This document shows, one piece after another, positions 1-4,585 of a DNA stretch of 6,546 nt (position 1 is its first letter; every line of letters begins with the position of its first letter). This DNA comes from Eikenella sp963548155 (GTDB taxonomy: Bacteria; Pseudomonadota; Gammaproteobacteria; Burkholderiales; Neisseriaceae), in NCBI GenBank assembly GCA_963548155.1, contig CAUUTP010000099.1:1-6546 (forward strand), written 5' to 3'. The translations under genes were made by a program, and so were the position numbers. The notes below the pieces were generated by a model. That model made no database searches. It was not told the DNA's origin and saw only the letters and a list, made by a program, of their open reading frames with translations.

Positions 1-1
1 T

Positions 2-685
2 ATCGACTTGACCCGCCGTCTGCACCAAAAACAAGTATTCGGCCTGACCCTGCCGCTGGTAACCAAATCCGACGGCACCAAATTCGGCAAAACCGAAGGC
101 GGCGCGGTATGGCTGAATGCGAAGAAAACCTCGCCGTATCAGTTCTACCAATTCTGGCTGAAAGTGGCCGATGCTGATGTGTATAAATTCCTGAAGTATT
201 TTACTTTCTTGTCGGTGGAAGAAATCGCCGCCATCGAAGCGAAAGACCAAGCCAGCGGTACCAAGCCCGAAGCACAGCGCATCCTCGCCGAAGAAATGAC
301 CCGCCTGATTCACGGCGAAGCCGCCCTGCAAGCCGCGCAGCGCATTACCGAGAGTCTGTTTGCCGAAGACCAAAGCAGCCTGACGGAAAGCGACTTCGAA
401 CAACTCGCCCTCGACGGCCTGCCCGCGTTTGAAGTTTCAGGTAGCCTCAATGTGGTGGAAGCCTTGGTAAAAACCGGCTTGGCTTCGTCCAACAAAGAAG
501 CGCGCGGTTTTGTGAACAGTAAAGCGGTATTGCTCAACGGCCAAGCCGCTGAATTGAACAACCCGAACCACGCCGCCGAACGCCCCGACGATGCCTATCT
601 GCTGACCGACGCGCACAAACGCTTCGGCAAATACACCATCCTCCGCCGTGGCAAACGCAACCACGCGCTTTTGGTGTGGCAATGA
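2..685 (+). CDS. tyrS: Tyrosyl-tRNA synthetase, C-terminal part (5' truncated by window edge)
   Basis: Class I aminoacyl-tRNA synthetase that activates tyrosine with ATP and charges tRNA-Tyr in the cytoplasm. The reading frame is open from base 2 (I-D-L-T-R-R-L-H-Q) and lines up with the E. coli TyrS segment that follows the GSDQWGNI region, so about 200 N-terminal residues, including the HIGH-type motif, lie outside the window. Visible parts: the KMSKS-equivalent loop K-F-G-K-T at 80-94, the helical anticodon-binding region, and a C-terminal S4 RNA-binding domain from about 449 to 640, ending in the LLRRGK-type tail. The end is TGA at 683-685. The TTG at 8 is an internal Leu codon and not a start. 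The product is of the long bacterial TyrS type, about 430 residues if complete. An intrinsic terminator follows 15 bases after the stop. Identity is recalled from family knowledge; confidence is high because nearly every block matches. Confidence 0.96.
   Translation: MDLTRRLHQKQVFGLTLPLVTKSDGTKFGKTEGGAVWLNAKKTSPYQFYQFWLKVADADVYKFLKYFTFLSVEEIAAIEAKDQASGTKPEAQRILAEEMTRLIHGEAALQAAQRITESLFAEDQSSLTESDFEQLALDGLPAFEVSGSLNVVEALVKTGLASSNKEARGFVNSKAVLLNGQAAELNNPNHAAERPDDAYLLTDAHKRFGKYTILRRGKRNHALLVWQ
436..447 (-). repeat. Exact Eikenella-type DNA uptake sequence inside tyrS
   Basis: TTCAGGTAGCCT is the reverse complement of AGGCTACCTGAA. In the tyrS frame it encodes part of V-S-G-S-L, in the linker between the helical domain and the S4 domain, where a tolerant surface loop could accept the fixed 12-mer. 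It has no inverted partner nearby, so it is unlikely to terminate transcription and is best read as a stand-alone uptake signal. Confidence 0.85.
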
Positions 686-700
686 TTTGAATGAAAACCA

Positions 701-755
701 AAGGCTACCTGAAAACCCAGCTGCTCCGGCCGGATTTTCAGGTAGCCTTATTTTT
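701..755 (+). terminator. Intrinsic terminator of tyrS built from an inverted DUS pair
   Basis: The 15-base arms at 701-715 and 735-749 are perfectly complementary (AAGGCTACCTGAAAA and its reverse complement), with a 19-base loop and a T-rich tail (ATTTTTAG) directly after the stem. Exact copies of the 12-mer lie at 702-713 (plus) and 737-748 (minus). The position just downstream of the tyrS stop and the stem-plus-T-tract shape fit a Rho-independent terminator. Paired uptake sequences used as terminators are well known in Neisseriaceae. Confidence 0.88.
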
Positions 756-796
756 AGATTTGTGCTTTGAAAACACAGATTATTTTCTCGAGATGG

Positions 797-808
797 AGGC
801 TAGCTGAA
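797..808 (+). repeat. Degenerate DUS (11 of 12 bases)
   Basis: AGGCTAGCTGAA differs from AGGCTACCTGAA by one C-to-G change, which creates the palindrome GCTAGC. No convincing partner arm follows: the nearby TTCAGGTTGTCG at 829-840 has three mismatches to the inverted 12-mer. It may be a decayed uptake signal or a decayed hairpin between tyrS and rng. The next few bases can form a small separate stem (808-812 with 819-823). Confidence 0.5.
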
Positions 809-833
809 GCCGCTTCCCCGGCTGGAATTCAGG

Positions 834-863
834 TTGTCGGCAAGGTCGTTTTCATCGTATGAT
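834..863 (+). promoter_or_regulatory. Candidate sigma-70 promoter for rng
   Basis: A -35-like TTGTCG at 834-839 and a -10-like TATGAT at 858-863 are separated by 18 bases. They match the consensus at four and five of six positions. The site lies after the tyrS terminator and upstream of rng, as expected. Initiation near 870 would give a leader of about 88 bases holding the 890-936 hairpin. The ATG at 859 overlaps the -10 box, which argues against it as the rng start. Found by eye only. Confidence 0.45.
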
Positions 864-889
864 TCTGCCTCCGGCCAGCCGGCAGACAG

Positions 890-936
890 TAGATTTTGCA
901 GAACAGGCAGGCCGTCAGCCTGTTCTGCAAAATCTA
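890..936 (+). promoter_or_regulatory. Perfect 19-bp hairpin in the rng leader
   Basis: Bases 890-908 and 918-936 are exactly complementary over 19 bp around a 9-base loop (AGGCCGTCA). The structure ends 21 bases before the rng start at 958. It is not a DUS pair and no T-tract follows it, so it does not look like a terminator. A smaller stem (865-869 with 881-885) lies just upstream, giving two tandem hairpins in the predicted 5' UTR. In E. coli the related RNase E controls its own mRNA through 5' UTR stem-loops; that this hairpin does the same for RNase G, or is cut by RNase III, is inference. A small inserted repeat is the other possibility. Confidence 0.65.
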
Positions 937-957
937 ATTGAAATCAGAAAGCTGAAC

Positions 958-2457
958 ATGCTACAGGCAATTAATCCAATCCGGCTGGCCGACGAAGCCT
1001 CCCGCCCGCCGGAAACCATTTTGGTGAACGTAACGCCGCAGGAAACCCGCGTGGCGCTGTTGGAAGAAAACAAAGTGTGCGAGCTGCACATCGACCGCAA
1101 CAGCGGCCATGGGCTGGTGGGCAATATTTATTTGGGCGTGGTCAAACGCGTGCTGCCCGGCATGCAGAGCGCCTTTATCGACATCGGCTTGGAGCGCGCC
1201 GCCTTTTTGCACATTGTGGACGTGCTCGAACAGCGGCAGAAGCCGGAGGAAACCCAGCGCATCGAGCATATGCTGTTTGAAGGGCAAACCATCCTGGTGC
1301 AGGTGATTAAAGACCCGATTAACAGCAAAGGCGCGCGCCTTTCCACCCAAATCTCCCTGGCCGGCCGCTTTCTCGTGTATCTGCCGCAAGACAACCACAT
1401 CGGCATTTCCCAGCGCATCGAAGACGAAGAAGAACGCAACGAATTGCGTAACCGCCTCAAGGCTTTATTGCCCGAAAATGCGGGTGGCTACATCATCCGC
1501 ACCAGCGCCGAAAACGCCCGTGACGAAGAATTGCAGGCCGACATCGGCTATCTGGCCAAACTGTGGCAAGACATTCTCTCTCGCTCCAAAATCAGCCCGC
1601 CCGAAACCATGCTGTATCAGGATTTGCCCCTGAGCCTGCGCGTGCTGCGCGATATGTTCAACAGCAACACTCAGAAAATCTTCGTCGATTCCGCCAATAA
1701 TTACCGCCTGATGCAGGAATTTGCCCGGCAATACGTGCAGGGCGCGGTGGAGTGCATCCAACACTATCAGGGCGAAAAACCCTTGTTCGAGCTCCATCAT
1801 GTGGAGCAGGAAATCAACCAATCGCTCAAACCGCGTGTGGATTTAAACTTCGGCGGCTACCTGATTATCGAGAGCACCGAAGCCATGACCACCATCGACG
1901 TGAACACCGGCGGCTTCGTGGGCGCGCGCAATTTCGACGAAACCATCTTCAAAACCAACCTCGATGCCTGCCACGCCATCGCCCGCGAGCTGCGCCTGCG
2001 CAACCTCGGCGGCATGATTATTGTGGATTTCATCGATATGGTCAGCGAAGAACACCGACAGGCCGTATTGGGTGAGATGGCCAAAGCCCTGCGCTTCGAC
2101 CGCACCCGCGTTACCCTCAACGGCTTCACCAGCCTGGGCTTGGTGGAGCTCACGCGCAAACGTTCGCGCGAAAACCTCAACCACATCCTGTGCGAATCCT
2201 GCCCCACCTGCCAGGGCAGGGGCTACCTGAAAACCGCACAAACCGTGTGCTACGAAATCCAACGCGAAATCGTGCGCGAATCCCGCCGCTTCGATGCCCG
2301 CGAATTCCGCATCCTTGCCGCACCGGCCGTTATCGATTTGTTTTTGGACGAAGAATCGCAGTCGCTCGCGCTGCTGATTGATTTTATCGGCAAACCCGTT
2401 TCCCTGATGGTGGAGGGTAGTTATACGCAGGAGCAGTTTGATATTGTGCTGCTGTGA
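958..2457 (+). CDS. rng: Ribonuclease G (RNase E/G family endoribonuclease)
   Basis: Single-strand-specific endoribonuclease that, in E. coli, matures the 5' end of 16S rRNA and helps decay some mRNAs. The 499 residues (E. coli Rng has 489) show the whole catalytic core: an S1 RNA-binding domain at about residues 52-130; 5'-sensor-type residues R181 and T182 in G-G-Y-I-I-R-T; the DNase I-like subdomain with metal-binding D314 (T-T-I-D-V-N-T-G) and D357 (V-D-F-I-D-M), 43 apart as are D303 and D346 of RNase E; and the Zn-link C415-P-T-C418. There is no long C-terminal scaffold, so it is RNase G and not RNase E. I chose ATG 958 with a weak AGAAAG at 946-951. The in-frame ATG at 859 would put the leader hairpin and a -10 box inside the gene. 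Homology begins near residue 21 (I-L-V-N-V-T-P). Confidence 0.95.
   Translation: MLQAINPIRLADEASRPPETILVNVTPQETRVALLEENKVCELHIDRNSGHGLVGNIYLGVVKRVLPGMQSAFIDIGLERAAFLHIVDVLEQRQKPEETQRIEHMLFEGQTILVQVIKDPINSKGARLSTQISLAGRFLVYLPQDNHIGISQRIEDEEERNELRNRLKALLPENAGGYIIRTSAENARDEELQADIGYLAKLWQDILSRSKISPPETMLYQDLPLSLRVLRDMFNSNTQKIFVDSANNYRLMQEFARQYVQGAVECIQHYQGEKPLFELHHVEQEINQSLKPRVDLNFGGYLIIESTEAMTTIDVNTGGFVGARNFDETIFKTNLDACHAIARELRLRNLGGMIIVDFIDMVSEEHRQAVLGEMAKALRFDRTRVTLNGFTSLGLVELTRKRSRENLNHILCESCPTCQGRGYLKTAQTVCYEIQREIVRESRRFDAREFRILAAPAVIDLFLDEESQSLALLIDFIGKPVSLMVEGSYTQEQFDIVLL
2220..2231 (+). repeat. DUS-like 12-mer inside rng (11 of 12 bases)
   Basis: GGGCTACCTGAA differs from AGGCTACCTGAA only in the first base. 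In frame it contributes to R-G-Y-L-K-T just after the Zn-link cysteines of RNase G, where E. coli has R-G-T-V-K-T. A shorter match, CGGCTACCTGAT, occurs at 1854-1865 in G-G-Y-L-I. Gly-Tyr-Leu codons naturally resemble the core, so these may be chance or weak uptake sites. Confidence 0.4.
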
Positions 2458-2495
2458 TGGGGTTGGGTAAGCATAAGGCCGGCTGAAAACGCAAT

Positions 2496-2537
2496 GCAGC
2501 AAGTTGCTGCGAAGCCAAGATGTTTAGCTGGCTTTTT
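2496..2537 (+). terminator. Two small hairpins after rng, the second with a T-tract (weak)
   Basis: The first is GCAGCA/TGCTGC at 2496-2510 with a three-base loop. The second is AAGCCA at 2512-2517 with TGGCTT at 2529-2534, a six-bp stem whose arm runs into TTTTT (2533-2537). The second has the shape of a short Rho-independent terminator for rng, 55 bases after its stop. The DUS-pair hairpin at 2581-2616 is far stronger, so this would be at most an additional stop. Confidence 0.3.
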
Positions 2538-2580
2538 GCTTGCTAGGAAGGATTTGAACTGATTGGCGATACAGTAAGAG

Positions 2581-2616
2581 AAAAGGCTACCTGAAACTAT
2601 TTTCAGGTAGCCTTTT
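2581..2616. terminator. Bidirectional intrinsic terminator between rng and mscL (inverted DUS pair)
   Basis: The 16-bp arms AAAAGGCTACCTGAAA (2581-2596) and its exact reverse complement (2601-2616) enclose a four-base loop, CTAT. Exact 12-mers lie at 2584-2595 (plus) and 2602-2613 (minus). Both strands end the stem in four Ts, and the genes on the two sides converge (rng stop 2457, mscL stop 2631), so one hairpin can terminate both transcripts. It is the tightest DUS hairpin in the window. Confidence 0.88.
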
Positions 2617-2630
2617 GCGTTGTACGGCGA

Positions 2631-3062
2631 TTATTTCTTCAGCGAATCGCGGATTTCGCGCAACAGCAGGATTTCTTCAGAGGGCTCGGCAGGAGCTTCT
2701 TCCGGAGCGGCTTTTTGCAGTTTGCTAATGCCTTTGATCACGGCAAAGATGGCGGTGGCGATAATCAGGAAGCTGATCACGGTGTTGATAAACAGGCCGA
2801 TATTCAGGGTAACCGCACCGGCAGCTTGGGCGGCGGCCAGGGTGGCGTAACCGTTGGCAGGCGCGTCGGCACCTGCTTTCAGGGTGATGAACAGGTTGGA
2901 GAAGTCCACGCCGCCCAGAATCAGGCCGATAGGCGGCATGATCACGTCGTCTACCAATGATTTGACGATGCCGGAGAAGGCGGTGCCGACTACCATACCG
3001 ACAGCGAGGTCGATTACGTTGCCGCGCATGATGAAAGCTTTGAATTCGTCGCGTAATGCCAT
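2631..3062 (-). CDS. mscL: Large-conductance mechanosensitive channel MscL
   Basis: Homopentameric inner-membrane channel that opens under high membrane tension to release solutes during hypo-osmotic shock. The 143 residues (E. coli 136) show the family layout: an amphipathic N-terminal helix (A-L-R-D-E-F-K-A-F), the pore signature M-R-G-N-V-I-D-L-A at residues 12-20, TM1 at about 15-43 with the conserved I-M-P-P-I-G-L following, a periplasmic loop at about 52-85, TM2 at about 86-110, and a C-terminal cytoplasmic helix (E-E-I-L-L-L-R-E-I-R-D-S-L-K-K) after an Ala/Pro/Glu-rich linker. The periplasmic loop is alanine-rich and longer than in E. coli. The ATG at 3060-3062 has a good AAGGAA ribosome binding site (3069-3074, minus strand), six bases away. 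Convergent with rng; the 117-base spacer after the HAD gene suggests its own promoter. Confidence 0.96.
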   Translation of the reverse strand: MALRDEFKAFIMRGNVIDLAVGMVVGTAFSGIVKSLVDDVIMPPIGLILGGVDFSNLFITLKAGADAPANGYATLAAAQAAGAVTLNIGLFINTVISFLIIATAIFAVIKGISKLQKAAPEEAPAEPSEEILLLREIRDSLKK

Positions 3063-3121
3063 GTGTGTTTCCTTGGAATGGTTAAAAACGGCGGCATGAT
3101 AAAGGTTTTAGCTGCCGACGT

Positions 3122-3149
3122 CTTGTAAGTTGCGGATAAATTTTGTTAA
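3122..3149 (-). promoter_or_regulatory. Possible mscL promoter (weak)
   Basis: On the minus strand TTAACA (3144-3149) and TACAAG (3122-3127) are separated by 16 bases, matching the -35 and -10 consensus at five and four of six positions. A second -10-like box, TATCAT at 3096-3101, lies nearer the gene but has no fitting -35. The AT-rich stretch sits between the HAD stop (3180) and the mscL start (3062), where an mscL promoter would be expected. Found by eye. Confidence 0.25.
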
Positions 3150-3179
3150 TTGTGGCTGAATGGCGGGGAATGCAGCAGA

Positions 3180-3491
3180 TTATTCGATTTCGCCGCTGTT
3201 GGCTGGCAGGATATGGCGGCAGAAACGCCAATCAGCAACGGCTTGGTCGTCGATATAGGCTTGCGGTTTGGGCAGGAAGGCTTGGAAACAATGGGCGATT
3301 CCCAGCTCTTCGGCGCTGGTGCGGGCGTAGTCGGCACCGCCGCTGCTCCATAAGTAGAGCAGATGGCCGGCGTCGTGCAGGCGGCGGATGTGGGCGATTA
3401 CGGCGGCCATGGGGATACGCGTTTGGCCAACGCTGCGGACGAGGGTGTCGTCAACATCGACGAATATGGTTTTGGGACGGGGCGTATTCAT
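3180..3491 (-). CDS. Small HAD-superfamily hydrolase, minimal core without cap
   Basis: Probable Mg2+-dependent phosphatase; substrate unknown. The 103 residues carry all four HAD motifs in order: motif I D12-V-D14-D-T (nucleophile D12, acid/base D14), motif II S49/S50 in L-Y-L-W-S-S-G-G, motif III K75 in L-P-K-P, and motif IV D81-D82 in Y-I-D-D-Q. Spacing between motifs I and II leaves no room for a C1 cap, so it is a bare Rossmann-type core, shorter than most HAD enzymes (about 200 residues). No signal peptide or membrane segment, so cytoplasmic. The ATG at 3489-3491 has AGGT as its only Shine-Dalgarno-like sequence, and this lies inside an inverted uptake sequence. Upstream on the same strand are a hairpin with a T-tract and then the sugar kinase. 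The motifs make the superfamily firm; a sugar or nucleotide phosphate substrate would be a guess. Confidence 0.85.
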   Translation of the reverse strand: MNTPRPKTIFVDVDDTLVRSVGQTRIPMAAVIAHIRRLHDAGHLLYLWSSGGADYARTSAEELGIAHCFQAFLPKPQAYIDDQAVADWRFCRHILPANSGEIE

Positions 3492-3494
3492 GTG

Positions 3495-3506
3495 AGGCTA
3501 CCTGAA
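3495..3506 (+). repeat. Exact DUS directly upstream of the HAD start codon
   Basis: AGGCTACCTGAA on the plus strand, without a close inverted partner. Read on the minus strand as TTCAGGTAGCCT, it places AGGT eight bases before the HAD ATG, a good distance for a ribosome binding site. No other Shine-Dalgarno-like sequence is visible there. Confidence 0.8.
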
Positions 3507-3577
3507 AAAAGACCGGGCTGAAGCACTTCGTTTCATACGGCCATATTGCTGCCGGGTATGGAAGGAGGGCTTCAGCC
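3505..3577 (-). terminator. Long imperfect hairpin plus T-tract between the sugar kinase and HAD genes
   Basis: A perfect 9-bp outer stem, GGCTGAAGC (3516-3524) with GCTTCAGCC (3569-3577), encloses further pairing: 3526-3529 with 3564-3567, 3531-3533 with 3561-3563, CATAC 3534-3538 with GTATG 3556-3560, and GGC 3539-3541 with GCC 3551-3553, around a nine-base loop. On the minus strand the stem is followed after five bases by six Ts (3505-3510), which gives an intrinsic terminator for the kinase gene or, since the HAD ATG is only 14 bases beyond the T-tract, an attenuator in the HAD leader. It is not a DUS pair. Some inner pairs are G-U on the plus strand but mismatched on the minus strand, so the structure is better as plus-strand RNA. 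Confidence 0.55.
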
Positions 3578-3632
3578 TAATTTGTCAAAGTTGGCTGCTA
3601 AGGCACACACCCAGGCTGTTGCCTGTGCCGCC

Positions 3633-4514
3633 TTATTCAGGGTGCATCAGTGCCTGGATTTCAGCCAGAGAAATATCGGGCACGGCGCCGTGGCGGGTAA
3701 CGTTGAGCGCACCGATGGCGCAGGCGAAAGCCAGGGTGTCTTCGGGGCGGGCGCCGGAGAGCATTTGGAACAGGAAACCGGCAAGGAAGCTGTCGCCCGC
3801 GCCCACAGAATCGGCCATGCTCACGCGGAAGCCGTGGTGGGCGAGGATTTTGCCGTGGCGGAAATACACCGCTCCGTGCTGGCCGAGAGTGATGCAGATG
3901 TGGGCGGTGTCGGTGTGGCCGGCGAGGTAGCGCAGGTTTTGTTCGAGGCTGTGGTAGGGCGAGCCGAAGGCGGCGGAGAGCTCGTAGAGTTCCTCGTCGT
4001 TGAGCTTGATGAGGTCGGCATGGCGCATGAGACTGAGCACGCGTTCGGGCTCGTAATGCGGTTTGCGCAGATTGACATCGAGCACACGGAAGCGGGCGGC
4101 GGGCAGGATTTGCTCCAGTGCGGCACGGGATACGGGATCGCGCCCGGAGAGGCTGCCATACACGAGCACGTCGGATTCGGCCACGCGCGCGAGTGCTGCA
4201 TCGGTTGTGCAGATTTTATCCCAAGCGCAGGGGTAAACGATGTCGTAGCTGGCGCTGCCGTCGGGCTTGAGCAGCACTTTCACCAGGCTGGTGGCGTGTT
4301 CTTCATCGGTTTGCACCAAGTCGGCAGCTACGTTGCGCGCAGTAATCTGGCGCAGCAGCTCTTCGCCGTCGGCATCGCGGCCGCGCCGGCTGATGATGCT
4401 GCAGTCCGCGCCAAACGAGGCCAAACGCACCAACACATTGAGCGGCGCGCCGCCGAGGGCTTTGCCGCCGGGGAAGTCGTCCCACAATACTTCGCCGAAG
4501 CTGCTGATTTTCAT
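3633..4514 (-). CDS. PfkB-family sugar kinase, fructokinase-like
   Basis: ATP-dependent carbohydrate kinase of the ribokinase/PfkB family, most like bacterial fructokinases, which would convert fructose to fructose 6-phosphate in the cytoplasm. The 293 residues (usual family length about 290-310) start with the fructokinase-type N-terminus G-E-V-L-W-D-D-F-P-G-G-K, followed by the sugar-binding G-G-A-P-L-N at 21-26 and G-R-D-A-D-G at 45-50. PfkB signature 2 is at 235-243, D-S-V-G-A-G-D-S-F, with the anion hole G238-A-G and catalytic base D241. The ATG at 4512-4514 has a weak AGAGAG (4520-4525, minus strand). The stop is TAA at 3633-3635. No sugar transporter, hydrolase or repressor lies beside it, so the substrate is inferred only from the N-terminal motif; other PfkB sugars remain possible. 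Eikenella is described as asaccharolytic, which makes the gene mildly surprising. The 335-residue frame on the opposite strand is a GC-driven shadow. Confidence 0.9.
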   Translation of the reverse strand: MKISSFGEVLWDDFPGGKALGGAPLNVLVRLASFGADCSIISRRGRDADGEELLRQITARNVAADLVQTDEEHATSLVKVLLKPDGSASYDIVYPCAWDKICTTDAALARVAESDVLVYGSLSGRDPVSRAALEQILPAARFRVLDVNLRKPHYEPERVLSLMRHADLIKLNDEELYELSAAFGSPYHSLEQNLRYLAGHTDTAHICITLGQHGAVYFRHGKILAHHGFRVSMADSVGAGDSFLAGFLFQMLSGARPEDTLAFACAIGALNVTRHGAVPDISLAEIQALMHPE

Positions 4515-4544
4515 ATTTGCTCTCTAAAAATGGATGGTGGGAAT

Positions 4545-4570
4545 GCTAGCTGAAAGTTTTCAGGTAGCCT
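4545..4570 (-). terminator. Decayed DUS-pair hairpin after the exported-protein gene
   Basis: An exact TTCAGGTAGCCT at 4559-4570 faces a degenerate arm, TGCTAGCTGAAA at 4544-4555 (10 of 12 bases). The arms pair with one G-G mismatch and a very small loop. It lies 15 bases beyond the stop of the 4586-5494 gene on the minus strand, but no T-tract follows in that direction, so termination may be weak. The decayed arm has the same C-to-G change as the copy at 797-808. Confidence 0.5.
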
Positions 4571-4585
4571 CTGGGTTGAAAAGTT

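Noticed and set aside
909..917. GCCGTC in the hairpin loop as a Neisseria-dialect uptake sequence
   Set aside because: Only six of the ten core bases (GCCGTCTGAA) match, and all clear copies in the window are of the Eikenella dialect.
859..957. In-frame 33-codon extension of rng from ATG 859
   Set aside because: The ATG overlaps a TATGAT -10 box, the stretch contains the 19-bp hairpin, and homology to RNase G starts only after the ATG at 958.
1843..2502. 219-codon minus-strand frame opposite rng
   Set aside because: It overlaps the catalytic core of RNase G in antisense, has no family signature, and is explained by high GC at third codon positions.
3583..3588. Perfect TTGACA (-35) on the minus strand upstream of the HAD gene
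   Set aside because: No -10-like hexamer occurs 15-19 bases downstream; that position falls within the palindrome arm.
3600..3634. Hairpin AAGGC/GCCTT with CAGGC/GCCTG at the 3' end of the sugar kinase gene as a terminator
   Set aside because: It overlaps the stop codon, has a large asymmetric internal loop and no T-tract; the 3505-3577 structure is a better terminator candidate.
3546..4553. Long open frame of 335 codons on the plus strand opposite the sugar kinase
   Set aside because: It is antisense to a gene with intact PfkB motifs, shows no recognisable domain, and its Ala/Gly/Val/His-rich composition is typical of the shadow frame of a GC-rich gene.
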